Shown piece after piece: positions 17,187 to 26,138 of a stretch of 50,772 bases of DNA. The stretch covers positions 1 to 50,772 of the forward strand of contig CANRJS010000014.1 of assembly GCA_947631015.1 (NCBI GenBank), read 5' to 3'. The notes under the pieces were generated by a model. That model saw nothing but the letters and a program-made list of their open reading frames with translations, was not told the DNA's origin and did no database searches. Every line of letters starts with the position of its first letter. Position 1 is the first letter of the stretch. The stretch is from an uncultured Clostridia bacterium. GTDB taxonomy: Bacteria; Bacillota; Clostridia; Oscillospirales; JAAYOS01. A program made the translations under genes and the position numbers.

Positions 17187-18248
17187 ATGAGCAGTATATC
17201 CGTAAAATGCACGGCGATGGCGTGTGCGGCGGCGATGATACTCGGCGGGTGCTCGCTGCTGCCGGAGGAGGCGGAGGCGCCGTCGCCCCCGCTGATATAC
17301 GCCTACGAAAAGACAAACTACACCTTCACGAATGTGGAGCGGGGGGACATCCTCGAGACGAAGAGGGTGACCTTCCGCTATATGCCGTCCGTGAAGCAGT
17401 CGCTCGCGTTCGACGTGAACGGAGCGGCGCTCGACGCGGTATATGTCTCGGTCGGGGACGACGTGAAGGAGGGCGAGCTGCTCTGCGAGCTCGAGGACGG
17501 CGGCCTCTCCGACGAGATAGACGCCGCGCGCGAGACGATAGCGGGCTACGAGCGGACGCTCGAGGAGGAGGCCGAAAGCTCGAAGCTCGAGCTTGAGAGG
17601 TACGACCTCCGCATCGCGGCGGACCCGACAAGCGAGAGCCTGAAGAACGAACGGAAGGCGGCGGAGGAGAACTACGAAGCAAACCGCCGCACGACCGAGC
17701 TTCGCCTTGCCGCAGAGAAGGCAAGGCTTGACGAGCTGCTTTCGGACGAGGAAAAGCACCGCCTCTGCGCCCCGTTCGCGGGGACTGTGACCTACGTCAA
17801 GAGCTTCGGCGGAGACGGCTTCACCTCGACCGCCGGAGAGACCTTCATAACGATAAGCGACAAGACCTCCATGGTCTTCTCCTGTGACGAGACCGACGCG
17901 AAGGGCCTCTTTGCCGTCGGGGACGCCGTCACGGTCAACATCGGCGGCGAGGAGTACGAGGCGGAGGTCGTCTCGACAGAGGGAAGCGTCGCGAGCATCG
18001 TGCCGCGCGACTACACGGAGCCGGCGGCGGAGGGCACCTATGGAGTGGTAAGCATTACGACCGACGCCGTGTACGACGTTCTGCGCGTCCCGTCCGGAGC
18101 GGTGAAGAGCGCGAACGGCCGGTCGATAGTCTATATGCTCGAGGACGGCGTCCGTGTGATGAGAAACGTCGAAACGGGCTTCTCGGCGGACGGTATGACC
18201 GAGATAGTTTCCGGCCTTGAGGAGGGAGAGCAGGTGATAGTGTCATGA
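17187..18248 (+). CDS. HlyD/RND-type membrane-fusion lipoprotein, adaptor 1
   Basis: A 353-residue lipoprotein with a signal peptide ending in lipobox LGGC (Cys about 22), followed by a periplasmic-adaptor-like body. It has a biotinyl-lipoyl half (AVYVSVGDDVKEGELL), a long helical hairpin (about residues 105-180, rich in Glu, Lys and Arg), a second lipoyl half (CAPFAGTVTYV), a beta-barrel and a C-terminal GLEEGEQVIVS motif typical of MacA/RND adaptors. In a monoderm it would sit on the outer face of the membrane and link to the FtsX-type permease encoded at 20462. GGAGG lies upstream of ATG 17187. Its stop overlaps the next start by 4 bases. Confidence 0.85.
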   Translation: MSSISVKCTAMACAAAMILGGCSLLPEEAEAPSPPLIYAYEKTNYTFTNVERGDILETKRVTFRYMPSVKQSLAFDVNGAALDAVYVSVGDDVKEGELLCELEDGGLSDEIDAARETIAGYERTLEEEAESSKLELERYDLRIAADPTSESLKNERKAAEENYEANRRTTELRLAAEKARLDELLSDEEKHRLCAPFAGTVTYVKSFGGDGFTSTAGETFITISDKTSMVFSCDETDAKGLFAVGDAVTVNIGGEEYEAEVVSTEGSVASIVPRDYTEPAAEGTYGVVSITTDAVYDVLRVPSGAVKSANGRSIVYMLEDGVRVMRNVETGFSADGMTEIVSGLEEGEQVIVS

Positions 18249-19327
18249 AGCCGAGACTGCTCGCGGCGGCGGTTGCCGCCGCACTGCTGATGACGTCCTG
18301 CGGAGGCGGCGGAGAGACGTCAGCGCCGCCGCTCGCTGACTCCGTGCATGTTGTGTACGACACGGCGAAGGCGGAGCGCGGGGACGTCGAAGCGGTGCTT
18401 GTGTACTCCGCATACGTTCTGCCGGTGCAGACCGACGTGTCCTTTGAGGACTCGTCCGGCGTGGTGGACAGGGTGTTTGTAAAGACTGGGGACAGTGTCT
18501 CCGAGGGGGACGCGCTCCTGCGGCTCGACACCGAAGGACTTCGGGAGAGGCTTGACGACGCGAAGGAGCGGCTCGCTTCGCTTGAGGAGAGCGGGGCGCG
18601 CGAGCGCCGCATGGTCGAGATAGATTTGGAGCTTGCAAAGCTCGACCTCGAGGAGGCTGAGGAGACCGACCCTGACGGGCTGGACGCCTCGCTGCTCCGG
18701 CTCGAGGTCGAGAGCCGCCAGTCCGACCTTGACAGATACGACGGACAGCTTGAGAGGTCGCTTGACGCCGCTAAAAAGGACATAGCGGAGCTTGAAAAGG
18801 AGATAGAGAGCGCCACGCTGCGCGCGCCGGTGAGCGGCGAGGTCATATCGGTCTACACATCGGAGGGCGCGCGCGCCGCGTCCTCGACGACGCTTGTCAC
18901 TCTTTCCGACGGCGACAGGCGCTACATAAGCTGTGCGGCGGGGGAAAAGGTGCCGAGTACGGCGCAGCTGAGTTACATCAAAGACGGGACGGAGCACCCG
19001 CTCGAGCGCTGGGAGTATACCGACCGCGAGATCGCGGTGTTCGAGGCGACGGGGAAGGACGCTCCGCAGAGGTTCGTGCGCTCGGACGGCGGCGAGCTTC
19101 CCGGGACGGGCGAGTTCGTGCAGCTCCGCGCCGTCCGCGAGAGCGCGAAGGACACCGTGCGGATACCTTCCGGCGCGCTCTACCGCGACTCGGGCGTCAC
19201 CTACGTCTATATCGAGGACGGCGGCGAGCTCGTGTACACCGAGGTGAAGGCCGGCGTCACGAACGACGCGTATGTTGAGATTTTGGACGGAGTAGAGGAG
19301 GGGGATGAGGTCTATGTCGGCGGCTAA
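18245..19327 (+). CDS. HlyD/RND-type membrane-fusion lipoprotein, adaptor 2
   Basis: A 360-residue paralogue of its neighbours. The signal peptide ends in lipobox MTSC (Cys about 19) followed by a Gly-rich tether. The lipoyl half is RVFVKTGDSVSEGDALLRLD. A coiled hairpin runs through residues about 90-180, then the second lipoyl half LRAPVSGEVISVY, a barrel domain, IPSGALYRDSGVTYVYIEDG and a final GVEEGDEVYVGG. The start overlaps the previous stop (ATGA), implying coupling and a fixed ratio between adaptors. It lacks any outer-membrane partner in this window, as expected in a monoderm. Confidence 0.85.
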   Translation: MKPRLLAAAVAAALLMTSCGGGGETSAPPLADSVHVVYDTAKAERGDVEAVLVYSAYVLPVQTDVSFEDSSGVVDRVFVKTGDSVSEGDALLRLDTEGLRERLDDAKERLASLEESGARERRMVEIDLELAKLDLEEAEETDPDGLDASLLRLEVESRQSDLDRYDGQLERSLDAAKKDIAELEKEIESATLRAPVSGEVISVYTSEGARAASSTTLVTLSDGDRRYISCAAGEKVPSTAQLSYIKDGTEHPLERWEYTDREIAVFEATGKDAPQRFVRSDGGELPGTGEFVQLRAVRESAKDTVRIPSGALYRDSGVTYVYIEDGGELVYTEVKAGVTNDAYVEILDGVEEGDEVYVGG

Positions 19328-20447
19328 GAGACTTTGCGCGCTGCTGCTCGTGGCGACGGCGGCATTCTCCCTCGTCTCCTGCTCGGAGAGCGAGAGCGCG
19401 GGCGAGGCGCTGATAAAGCCGGTGGAGAGGAGCGGAGAAAGCTCATCCGGCTCGACGCGCACGGCGGAGGTCACAGTGGGCGGCATATTGCGCAGTATGT
19501 CGGCCGACGCATCCGTCACCTTTGCGACAAAGGACATATACTGTGAATTTAACGGCGCTCGCTTTGCCGAATACTACGTCTCCGCAGGCGACACGGTGGA
19601 GGAAGGCGCGCCGATAGCGCGCTTTACGATAGAGACGAGCGCGGCGGAGCGGCAGCGCCTCGAGGCGGAGCTTGAGATAGCGAAGAGCGAAACGGAGCGC
19701 GCATTGAAGACCGCGCGGGACTCCGCCGCGTCGGCGCGCGAAGCGCTCGCGGCGGCGGACAGGTCGGACACGCGCGCGTACCGCCGCGCGGGGCTCGCGC
19801 TTGAGCGCGCGGAGCTTCAGCTTGAAGCTGCCGAGTCTGGCGCCGCAGACCGCGTCGCGGCGGCGCAGGATGCGCTCCGCGCGTTTGACGAGCGCGCGGT
19901 GGAGGATACCGTCTACGCTCCCGCGCGCGGGTGCGTCTACTCGCTCGAGAGCTTAGGGGCGGGGCTCCCGGTGGAATACGGCCGCCGGGTGTGTACCTTC
20001 ATAAGCTACGAGGATATAGCCGTCACCGCGCCGAGCGACATCACGGGCGTTCCGCGCTACGGCGAGAGGGCGATAATAAGGACCGACCTCGCCGACGGAG
20101 ATATAGAGAGCCGCGTGCTCGACGCGCCGATAAACCGCGGCGAGGACACAGGCTCCTTTACGGTGGAGATACCGGACGAGCTTATGGAGGCCGCGAACGC
20201 CGTCCTCGCGTCGGACGGCGCGGGAAGGTTCATGCCGCGCATACGGGTGGAGGTCGAGCGCTTCTCGCTTGACGGCGTTGTAGTCGTACCGAACAGCGCG
20301 CTGAAAAGCGAGGAGGGCAGGCGGTACGTCTACGTCATGCGGGACGGGTCGCCGAGGAAGCGCTTCGTCGTCGCGGGTCTTGCGGACGATAAGAACACAC
20401 AGATACTTGCAGGTCTTGAGCCGGGCGAGTATGTGAGCGTCGGTTAA
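19314..20447 (+). CDS. HlyD/RND-type membrane-fusion lipoprotein, adaptor 3
   Basis: A 377-residue third adaptor with a signal peptide ending in lipobox LVSC (Cys about 23). It has a first lipoyl half (YYVSAGDTVEEGAPIARFT), an Ala/Glu/Arg-rich coiled hairpin (about residues 105-190), a degenerate second lipoyl half (VYAPARGCVYSLESLG), a barrel and the closing GLEPGEYVSVG. ATG 19314 is preferred over ATG 19305 because the long GAGGAGGGGG site is 9 bases before it and touches the other. It overlaps the previous gene by 14 bases. It has diverged from adaptors 1 and 2, mainly in the hairpin and second lipoyl half. Confidence 0.82.
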   Translation: MSAAKRLCALLLVATAAFSLVSCSESESAGEALIKPVERSGESSSGSTRTAEVTVGGILRSMSADASVTFATKDIYCEFNGARFAEYYVSAGDTVEEGAPIARFTIETSAAERQRLEAELEIAKSETERALKTARDSAASAREALAAADRSDTRAYRRAGLALERAELQLEAAESGAADRVAAAQDALRAFDERAVEDTVYAPARGCVYSLESLGAGLPVEYGRRVCTFISYEDIAVTAPSDITGVPRYGERAIIRTDLADGDIESRVLDAPINRGEDTGSFTVEIPDELMEAANAVLASDGAGRFMPRIRVEVERFSLDGVVVVPNSALKSEEGRRYVYVMRDGSPRKRFVVAGLADDKNTQILAGLEPGEYVSVG

Positions 20448-20461
20448 GGGGAGGGAGAGAA

Positions 20462-23260
20462 ATGTTCGGATTCATCCTCAGAAAGATGCTCTCAAACAAG
20501 TGGCTCGTCGCAAGCCTGCTGATAGGAAACCTGCTGCTCTGCTCTATGGTCGCGAGCATACCGATATACTCGGACGCGATACTTCAGCGGATGATAGTCC
20601 GCACGCTCGACGCAAGACAGGTGGAGCGGAACACCTATCCGCTCGCGGTGGAGCTGCGCTTTAACTCACTCAATATGAACAAGGGCCGCGAGCGCGACGG
20701 ACTGATGCAGTTCGAGGAGCGGCTTGCCGCCTTTGAGGAGAGTATGCCCGTCCCGTTTAAGGAGAAGGTGACGGTCTACACCACGTCGGACTATCAGGCG
20801 CTCGGGGTAGACGGACGCCGCACCGAGGCGGACCGGATGCTCCGCCTCCAGTCGATGAACGACGTCGAGGGTCACCTGACTATCGAGACGGGGCGTATCT
20901 ATTCCTCCGAGCCGGACGGCGGCGTGATAGAGGTCATCGTCAACGAGAGAACGCTCGTGGAGCAGGACCTCATCCTCGGGGAAGTACTCGAGATGAAGCA
21001 GGCGCGTCTCAACAGCGGCGGCGCGGTACGCTTCAAGGTCGTCGGCACCTACATAAACAGCGAGGAGAGCGACCCATACTGGTACTACTCGCCGCAGACC
21101 TTCACCGACGTCTGCCTGATGGACGAGGAACTGTTCCGGGAGACATTTATCGACCCGCTGCCGCAGGAAGTGAACTTCGGCGCGCAGTATTACGACCTGT
21201 TCGACTACACCTCGCTTGACGCCGAAGGCGCGCGCGAGGTGTACGAGGCGACGCTTGCGGGCGCGAAGGAGTTCGAGCGCTACGGCTCCCTCGGCTTCCG
21301 CGCGAGCTATACCTCGACGATCGAGAGCATACTTGACGAGGCGTCCCGCCTCACCGTAACGCTCTGGGTGCTCCAGACGCCCATATTCATACTCTTTGCG
21401 TTCTTCATATTCATGGTGTCAAAGGAGATACTCGAGCAGGAGAAGAACTCGGTGGCGGTGATAAAGAGCCGCGGCGCCTCACGCGGGCAGGTCATACTTC
21501 TGTTCCTCGCGGAGAGCGGCATAGTCGCGGGCGCGAGCTTCCTTGCGGGGCTGCCGCTCGGTCTCCTGATATGCAGGGTGCTCGGCGCGTCGGACGGGTT
21601 CCTCGGTCTCGTGAGCCGCGCGTCATTAAACGCGCGGATAGTGCCGGAGGCGGTGCTTTATAGCGGCGCTGCGGCAGTCCTCGCCGTCCTGATGATGACG
21701 ATACCGGCATTCAGATACTCGAAGATAACGATAGTCGACCACAAGCGCGCAAAGAGCGGGCGCTCGACGCGTCCGCTCTGGCAGAAGCTGTTCCTTGACG
21801 TGATACTTCTCGGCGTGTCGATATACGGTCTCTACTCCTACAACAACCAGAAGGACCTTCTGAGCGCGGGAGGGGGCGGGATAGACCCGCTGCTCTTTAT
21901 CACGTCGTCGCTATTTATGGTCGGCGCGGGACTTCTGCTCGTGCGCGTGTTCCCGTGGATAATGCGGCTGATATTCAGGGTGGGACGGCGCTTCTGGTCG
22001 CCCGCGCTCTATGCGTCCTTCCTGCGGATAACGCGGTCTGTGGGCGAGGAGCAGTTCATCATGATATTCCTCGTGCTGACTATAGCGACCGGCATATTCA
22101 GCTCGTCCGCCGCGCGCACGATAAACCTCAATATGGAGGAGAACATCCGCTACGAGTACGGCGCGGACGTCGTCGTGCGGGAGGAGTGGACGTCAAACAA
22201 AAGCTACGTCACCGCCTCGGACGAGACGGTGTGGTACGAGCCTGACTTCGAGAGATATTCGCCCCTCACCGCCGCCGGAATGCGGCTGACGAAGGTCCAG
22301 CGCACGGAGGACGTCGTCGCCCCGACGCAGAGGCTGAACGACGTCACGATGCTCGCGATAGACTCCAAGGAGTTCGGAGAGATAGCGTGGTTCCGCGAGG
22401 GACAGCTTCCCGCGCACCAGAACGAGTATCTGAACGCTTTGGCGTCCGACGCGTCCGCCGTGCTGCTCTCGATGAACTTCCACACAAAGCAGGGTCTCGA
22501 GCTCGGAGACACGATAAACCTGTTCAGCCCGGAGGGGAACAGCAGCACCGGCATAATAGCGGGATTCGTGGACTACTGGCCGAGCCTCGTCATGACTACG
22601 CCGCAGGCGGACGGCTCGGGCGGCGTCACCTACGAGGAGCACTACTTCGTCATAGCGAATATCGCGCAGATACAGGCGGAGTGGGGAATAACCCCCTACG
22701 AGATATGGATGAAGAACCCGCCGGAGGGCGCTCGTCCGGTCTACGACCTCGCGGAGGAGCAGGATATGCGCTTCGAGGTGTTCCTTGACGCGGACGCGGC
22801 GGTCGTCGCCGAGAAGAACGACCCGGTGCTCCAGGGGACGAACGGCGTCCTCACCGTCGGCTTTATAATCGTACTTGCCGTCTGCATGACCGGCTTCCTG
22901 ATATACTGGATACTCTCGATACGCTCGCGGGTGCTCCAGTTCGGAATCTTCCGTGCGATGGGCATGTCGATGCGGGGCATATTCTCGATGCTTCTCTCGG
23001 AGCAGGTATTCATCTCCGGCGTGTCGATAGGCTTCGGCGTGGGGGTGGGGCTCCTCGCCTCGCACTTCTTCGTGCCGCTCATACAGATGGGCTACGCCGC
23101 GGGGCAGAACGTCCTGCCGCTCCGGATAGCGATGGAGGGGAGCGACTTTGCGCGGCTGTTTATCGTGATAGGCGTGATGCTCGTCGTGTGCATAGCGGTG
23201 CTCTGCGTGCTTATCTCGAAGATACGCATAGCGCAGGCACTAAAACTCGGAGAAGACTGA
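20462..23260 (+). CDS. ABC transporter permease with FtsX-type domains
   Basis: A 932-residue inner-membrane permease. The first helix (about residues 14-35) is followed by a large extracellular domain to about 295. Next comes a first FtsX-like group of helices (about 300-420) containing KSRGASRGQV, further helices (440-505 and 525-550), a second extracellular domain (about 555-795) and a second FtsX-like group (about 800-920) containing FGIFRAMGMS. The two-FtsX arrangement is that of long MacB/LolC-like exporters rather than classic importers. With three adaptors upstream and two ATPases downstream it is likely the core of an exporter or mechanotransmission complex; the substrate is unknown. 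The GGGAGGGAG ribosome site is strong. Confidence 0.85.
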   Translation: MFGFILRKMLSNKWLVASLLIGNLLLCSMVASIPIYSDAILQRMIVRTLDARQVERNTYPLAVELRFNSLNMNKGRERDGLMQFEERLAAFEESMPVPFKEKVTVYTTSDYQALGVDGRRTEADRMLRLQSMNDVEGHLTIETGRIYSSEPDGGVIEVIVNERTLVEQDLILGEVLEMKQARLNSGGAVRFKVVGTYINSEESDPYWYYSPQTFTDVCLMDEELFRETFIDPLPQEVNFGAQYYDLFDYTSLDAEGAREVYEATLAGAKEFERYGSLGFRASYTSTIESILDEASRLTVTLWVLQTPIFILFAFFIFMVSKEILEQEKNSVAVIKSRGASRGQVILLFLAESGIVAGASFLAGLPLGLLICRVLGASDGFLGLVSRASLNARIVPEAVLYSGAAAVLAVLMMTIPAFRYSKITIVDHKRAKSGRSTRPLWQKLFLDVILLGVSIYGLYSYNNQKDLLSAGGGGIDPLLFITSSLFMVGAGLLLVRVFPWIMRLIFRVGRRFWSPALYASFLRITRSVGEEQFIMIFLVLTIATGIFSSSAARTINLNMEENIRYEYGADVVVREEWTSNKSYVTASDETVWYEPDFERYSPLTAAGMRLTKVQRTEDVVAPTQRLNDVTMLAIDSKEFGEIAWFREGQLPAHQNEYLNALASDASAVLLSMNFHTKQGLELGDTINLFSPEGNSSTGIIAGFVDYWPSLVMTTPQADGSGGVTYEEHYFVIANIAQIQAEWGITPYEIWMKNPPEGARPVYDLAEEQDMRFEVFLDADAAVVAEKNDPVLQGTNGVLTVGFIIVLAVCMTGFLIYWILSIRSRVLQFGIFRAMGMSMRGIFSMLLSEQVFISGVSIGFGVGVGLLASHFFVPLIQMGYAAGQNVLPLRIAMEGSDFARLFIVIGVMLVVCIAVLCVLISKIRIAQALKLGED

Positions 23261-23273
23261 GGAGGGGACGCGA

Positions 23274-23966
23274 ATGGAAAACATCATCACGGCTGAGGGC
23301 GTGTCCCGCTCCTTCAGGGCGGGGGAGAACGACTTCTGGGCTCTCAGCGACATAACTCTCGGCATTCCGAAGGGAAAGCTCACGATGCTTCGCGGGCGCA
23401 GCGGCTCGGGAAAGACGACGCTTATGAATATCCTCGGCGCGCTCGACCGTCCGACGACCGGAACGGTCACGGTGGACGGCGTGGACATCACCGCCGCCTC
23501 CGAGCCGGAGCGGGACGCCATACGCCGAAAGAAGATAGGCTTCGTATTCCAGTCGGTGGCGCTTGTGAGCATAATGACGGCTTATGAGAACGTGGAATTC
23601 GGGCTTCGCATAGCGGGCGTTCCGGCGGCGGAGCGCCGCCGCCGCGCGGAGGAGTGTCTGCGGCTCGTCGGCCTCGGTTCGCGGATGGATCACATGCCGC
23701 AGGAGATGTCCGGCGGCGAGCAGCAGCGCGTCGCGATAGCACGCGCCATTGCGCACCGTCCGGCGGTGCTGTTCGCGGACGAGCCTACGGCGGAGCTTGA
23801 CACCGCCACCGGCCTCTCTGTTATGAAAACCTTCCGCGAGCTTATCGAGAGCGAGGGCGTCACCCTCGTTATGACCACGCACGACGTGGGGCTCGTCGGC
23901 CTCGCGGACTGCACCTACGAGCTTGCGGACGGAAAACTCGTGCAGGGGGTGGACGCCGATGAATGA
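23274..23966 (+). CDS. ABC transporter ATP-binding protein (MacB/LolD type), ATPase 1
   Basis: A 230-residue ATPase of the family that energises FtsX-type permeases. It has Walker A GRSGSGKTT (Lys about 47), a Q-loop in GFVFQSVALV, signature MSGGEQQR, Walker B AVLFADEPTAELD and an H-loop in MTTHDVGL. It has a standard length and no extra domains. It starts 13 bases after the permease with a GAGGAGGGG site and overlaps the next ATPase by 8 bases. The two ATPases may form a heterodimer under the single large permease. Confidence 0.92.
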   Translation: MENIITAEGVSRSFRAGENDFWALSDITLGIPKGKLTMLRGRSGSGKTTLMNILGALDRPTTGTVTVDGVDITAASEPERDAIRRKKIGFVFQSVALVSIMTAYENVEFGLRIAGVPAAERRRRAEECLRLVGLGSRMDHMPQEMSGGEQQRVAIARAIAHRPAVLFADEPTAELDTATGLSVMKTFRELIESEGVTLVMTTHDVGLVGLADCTYELADGKLVQGVDADE

Positions 23967-24906
23967 GACGGCTGTGCGCGACAACATAATAGAGTGTCAG
24001 GATCTCGTCAAGATCTACAAGACGAGGGACCTCGAGGTCCTCGCGCTTCAGGGGCTGGAGCTCACCGTCGCGCGGGGCGAGCTGATGGCGATAATCGGCA
24101 ACAGCGGCTCGGGCAAGAGCACATTCCTCAACATGATAGGCGGGCTCGACCGTCCGAGCGCCGGGCGGCTCATCGTAGACGGCAAGGACCTCTTTAAACT
24201 TGACGAGAAGCAGCTTGTCGACTACAAGCGGTACACCGTCGGGTTTGTGTGGCAGAACAACGCGCGGAACCTCCTGCCGTACCTCACGGCGGTGCAGAAT
24301 GTCATGATGCCGATGAGCTTCTGCAAGGCGGATATGCCGCGCGAGGACGGAGCTCTTCAGCTCTCGGCGAACCGCAGGACGCGCGCCTTGCAGCTTCTCG
24401 AACTCGTAGGCATGGGTCACAGGAAGAACAGCCGGCTCCAGATGCTCTCCGGCGGCGAACAGCAGAGGGTGGCGATAGCCCTCGCGCTCGCGAACAACCC
24501 TAAGCTGCTGCTCGCGGACGAGCCCACCGGCTCGGTCGACGCGGCGACGGCGAATTACATCCTCGACGTGTTCCGCGAGCTCAACCGCGAGCTCGGCACG
24601 ACGATAGTGATAGTCACCCACGACAGGATGCTTGCAAAGAAGGTCGAGCGCGTCGTCGCCATACGCGACGGCAAGACTGCAAGCGAGTTTATAGCGAAGC
24701 GCGACCTCAGCGACGTCGCGAGCCTCGCGGAGGAGGGCGGCGAGACGCAGGACGAGTTCGCGGTGCTCGACCGCGCGGGGCGCGTGCAGATACCGCGCGA
24801 GCTGCTTGACAGGCTGGGCGTCAACGGCAACAAGGTTCGCCTTGAGTATTCGGAGGGCAGAGTGGTCATATCCGCGCCGCCCGCCGGGGAGGAGAAGAAA
24901 AGTTGA
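23959..24906 (+). CDS. ABC transporter ATPase 2 with C-terminal AbrB-like domain
   Basis: A 315-residue protein. Residues 1-240 are a LolD/MacB-type ATPase with Walker [10 protein letters not shown] (Lys about 53), signature LSGGEQQR, Walker [13 protein letters not shown] and H-loop IVTHDR. An insert of about 20 residues ([18 protein letters not shown]) follows the Q-loop. After a hinge, residues about 264-305 ([16 protein letters not shown], then [20 protein letters not shown]) match the swapped-hairpin fold of AbrB/SpoVT/MazE DNA-binding domains. That domain could bind DNA or simply dimerise the ATPase. ATG 23959 overlaps the previous gene by 8 bases and has AGGGGG upstream. The tail is in frame and continuous. 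Confidence 0.88.
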   Translation: MNETAVRDNIIECQDLVKIYKTRDLEVLALQGLELTVARGELMAIIGNSGSGKSTFLNMIGGLDRPSAGRLIVDGKDLFKLDEKQLVDYKRYTVGFVWQNNARNLLPYLTAVQNVMMPMSFCKADMPREDGALQLSANRRTRALQLLELVGMGHRKNSRLQMLSGGEQQRVAIALALANNPKLLLADEPTGSVDAATANYILDVFRELNRELGTTIVIVTHDRMLAKKVERVVAIRDGKTASEFIAKRDLSDVASLAEEGGETQDEFAVLDRAGRVQIPRELLDRLGVNGNKVRLEYSEGRVVISAPPAGEEKKS

Positions 24907-26138
24907 AGACGCTGGCGATACTCGGCGGCGGAGCGGCGGGTCTTGCCGCCGCGGTGAGCGCCCTCCGCGCGTCGGAGAGGCGCGTGCGCGTCGTGATAGC
25001 AGAGCGCCTTCCGCGAGTGGGGAAGAAGCTGCTCTCCACCGGCAACGGACGCTGCAACTTTACAAATACAGACATATCCGCCGGACATTACCACGGGGAC
25101 ACCCGCTTTGCGGAGCGGGTGATTTCGCGCTTCGGGACGGAGGAAGCCGTGAGGTTCTTCCGCTCGGTCGGCGTGCCGGAATATATTGAGGACGGTAGAG
25201 TGTACCCCATGAGCGAGAGCGCGGCGGGTCTTCTCGACGCGCTCCGCGCCGCCGCGTCCGGCGCGGAGACGGCGACGGACTTCCGGGCGGCGGCGCTTCT
25301 GCCGCCTAAGACCCCGGGCGGAGCGTGGCGCATACTTTCGGAGAACGGAGCGGAGCTCATGGCGGACGCCGTGATAGTCGCGACGGGCGGACGCGCCGCG
25401 CCGTCGCTCGGCGGCTCGGACGGGAGCGGTATCGAACTCCTTCGCGCCCTCGGCTATGAGGTGACGCGGCTGCTTCCGGCGCTTGTGCAGCTAAAGGTCG
25501 AACGGCCGTCCGTCGCGGCGCTGAAGGGAGTGCGCGTCCGCGCGGAGGCAAGCGCCTTCTCAAAAGGACAGCTCGTCCACAGCGAGCGCGGCGAAGTGCT
25601 TTTTACCGAGTACGGATTGTCCGGCATACCGATATTCCAGATAACGGCGCACGAGGAGTGCGATACGGTGACGCTCGACCTCTGCCCGAATATCTGTAAA
25701 GGCAAACTGCTTGATGAACTGGAAAACCGTAAAGCGATTTTATTTACACATACTGCGGAGGACTTCTTTGCGGGGATGCTTCAAAAGCGCCTCGGAAACC
25801 TCGTCCTCCGCGCCGCCGGCGTCGAGAAGCTGTCGCGGCCGGTGTCCTCCTTTGACGGCGGCACGCTCGAACGCATCGCGTCGGCGCTCAAGCGGCTGGA
25901 GTTTCGTGTGTCCGGCAGGATGGGCTGGGAGAGCGCACAGGTGACGGCGGGCGGCGTCCGCGCCGCACAGTTCGACCCCGAGACGATGGAGAGCCGCCTG
26001 CACCCGCGCCTTTACGCGGCGGGAGAACTGCTCGACGTCCACGGCGACTGCGGCGGTTACAACCTCCACTGGGCGTGGGCGACCGGCATCACGGCGGGAC
26101 GCGCTGCCGCGCGGGCGTTGGAGGCGTCGGAGAAATGA
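24903..26138 (+). CDS. HI0933-like/BaiN-like flavoprotein oxidoreductase
   Basis: A 411-residue FAD-dependent oxidoreductase. The N-terminal dinucleotide fold is AILGGGAAGLAAA, followed by the family hallmark STGNGRCNFTN. A second FAD block is VIVATGGRAAPSLGGSDGSG and the C-terminal one is GGYNLHWAWATGITAGRAAA. Homologues include BaiN, which acts on bile acids, but most members have unknown substrates, so no reaction is assigned. The start is TTG 24903, overlapping the previous stop as TTGA, with GGGGAGGAG 9 bases upstream. Its tight coupling to an exporter is unusual and may be operon hitchhiking. Confidence 0.85.
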   Translation: MKTLAILGGGAAGLAAAVSALRASERRVRVVIAERLPRVGKKLLSTGNGRCNFTNTDISAGHYHGDTRFAERVISRFGTEEAVRFFRSVGVPEYIEDGRVYPMSESAAGLLDALRAAASGAETATDFRAAALLPPKTPGGAWRILSENGAELMADAVIVATGGRAAPSLGGSDGSGIELLRALGYEVTRLLPALVQLKVERPSVAALKGVRVRAEASAFSKGQLVHSERGEVLFTEYGLSGIPIFQITAHEECDTVTLDLCPNICKGKLLDELENRKAILFTHTAEDFFAGMLQKRLGNLVLRAAGVEKLSRPVSSFDGGTLERIASALKRLEFRVSGRMGWESAQVTAGGVRAAQFDPETMESRLHPRLYAAGELLDVHGDCGGYNLHWAWATGITAGRAAARALEASEK

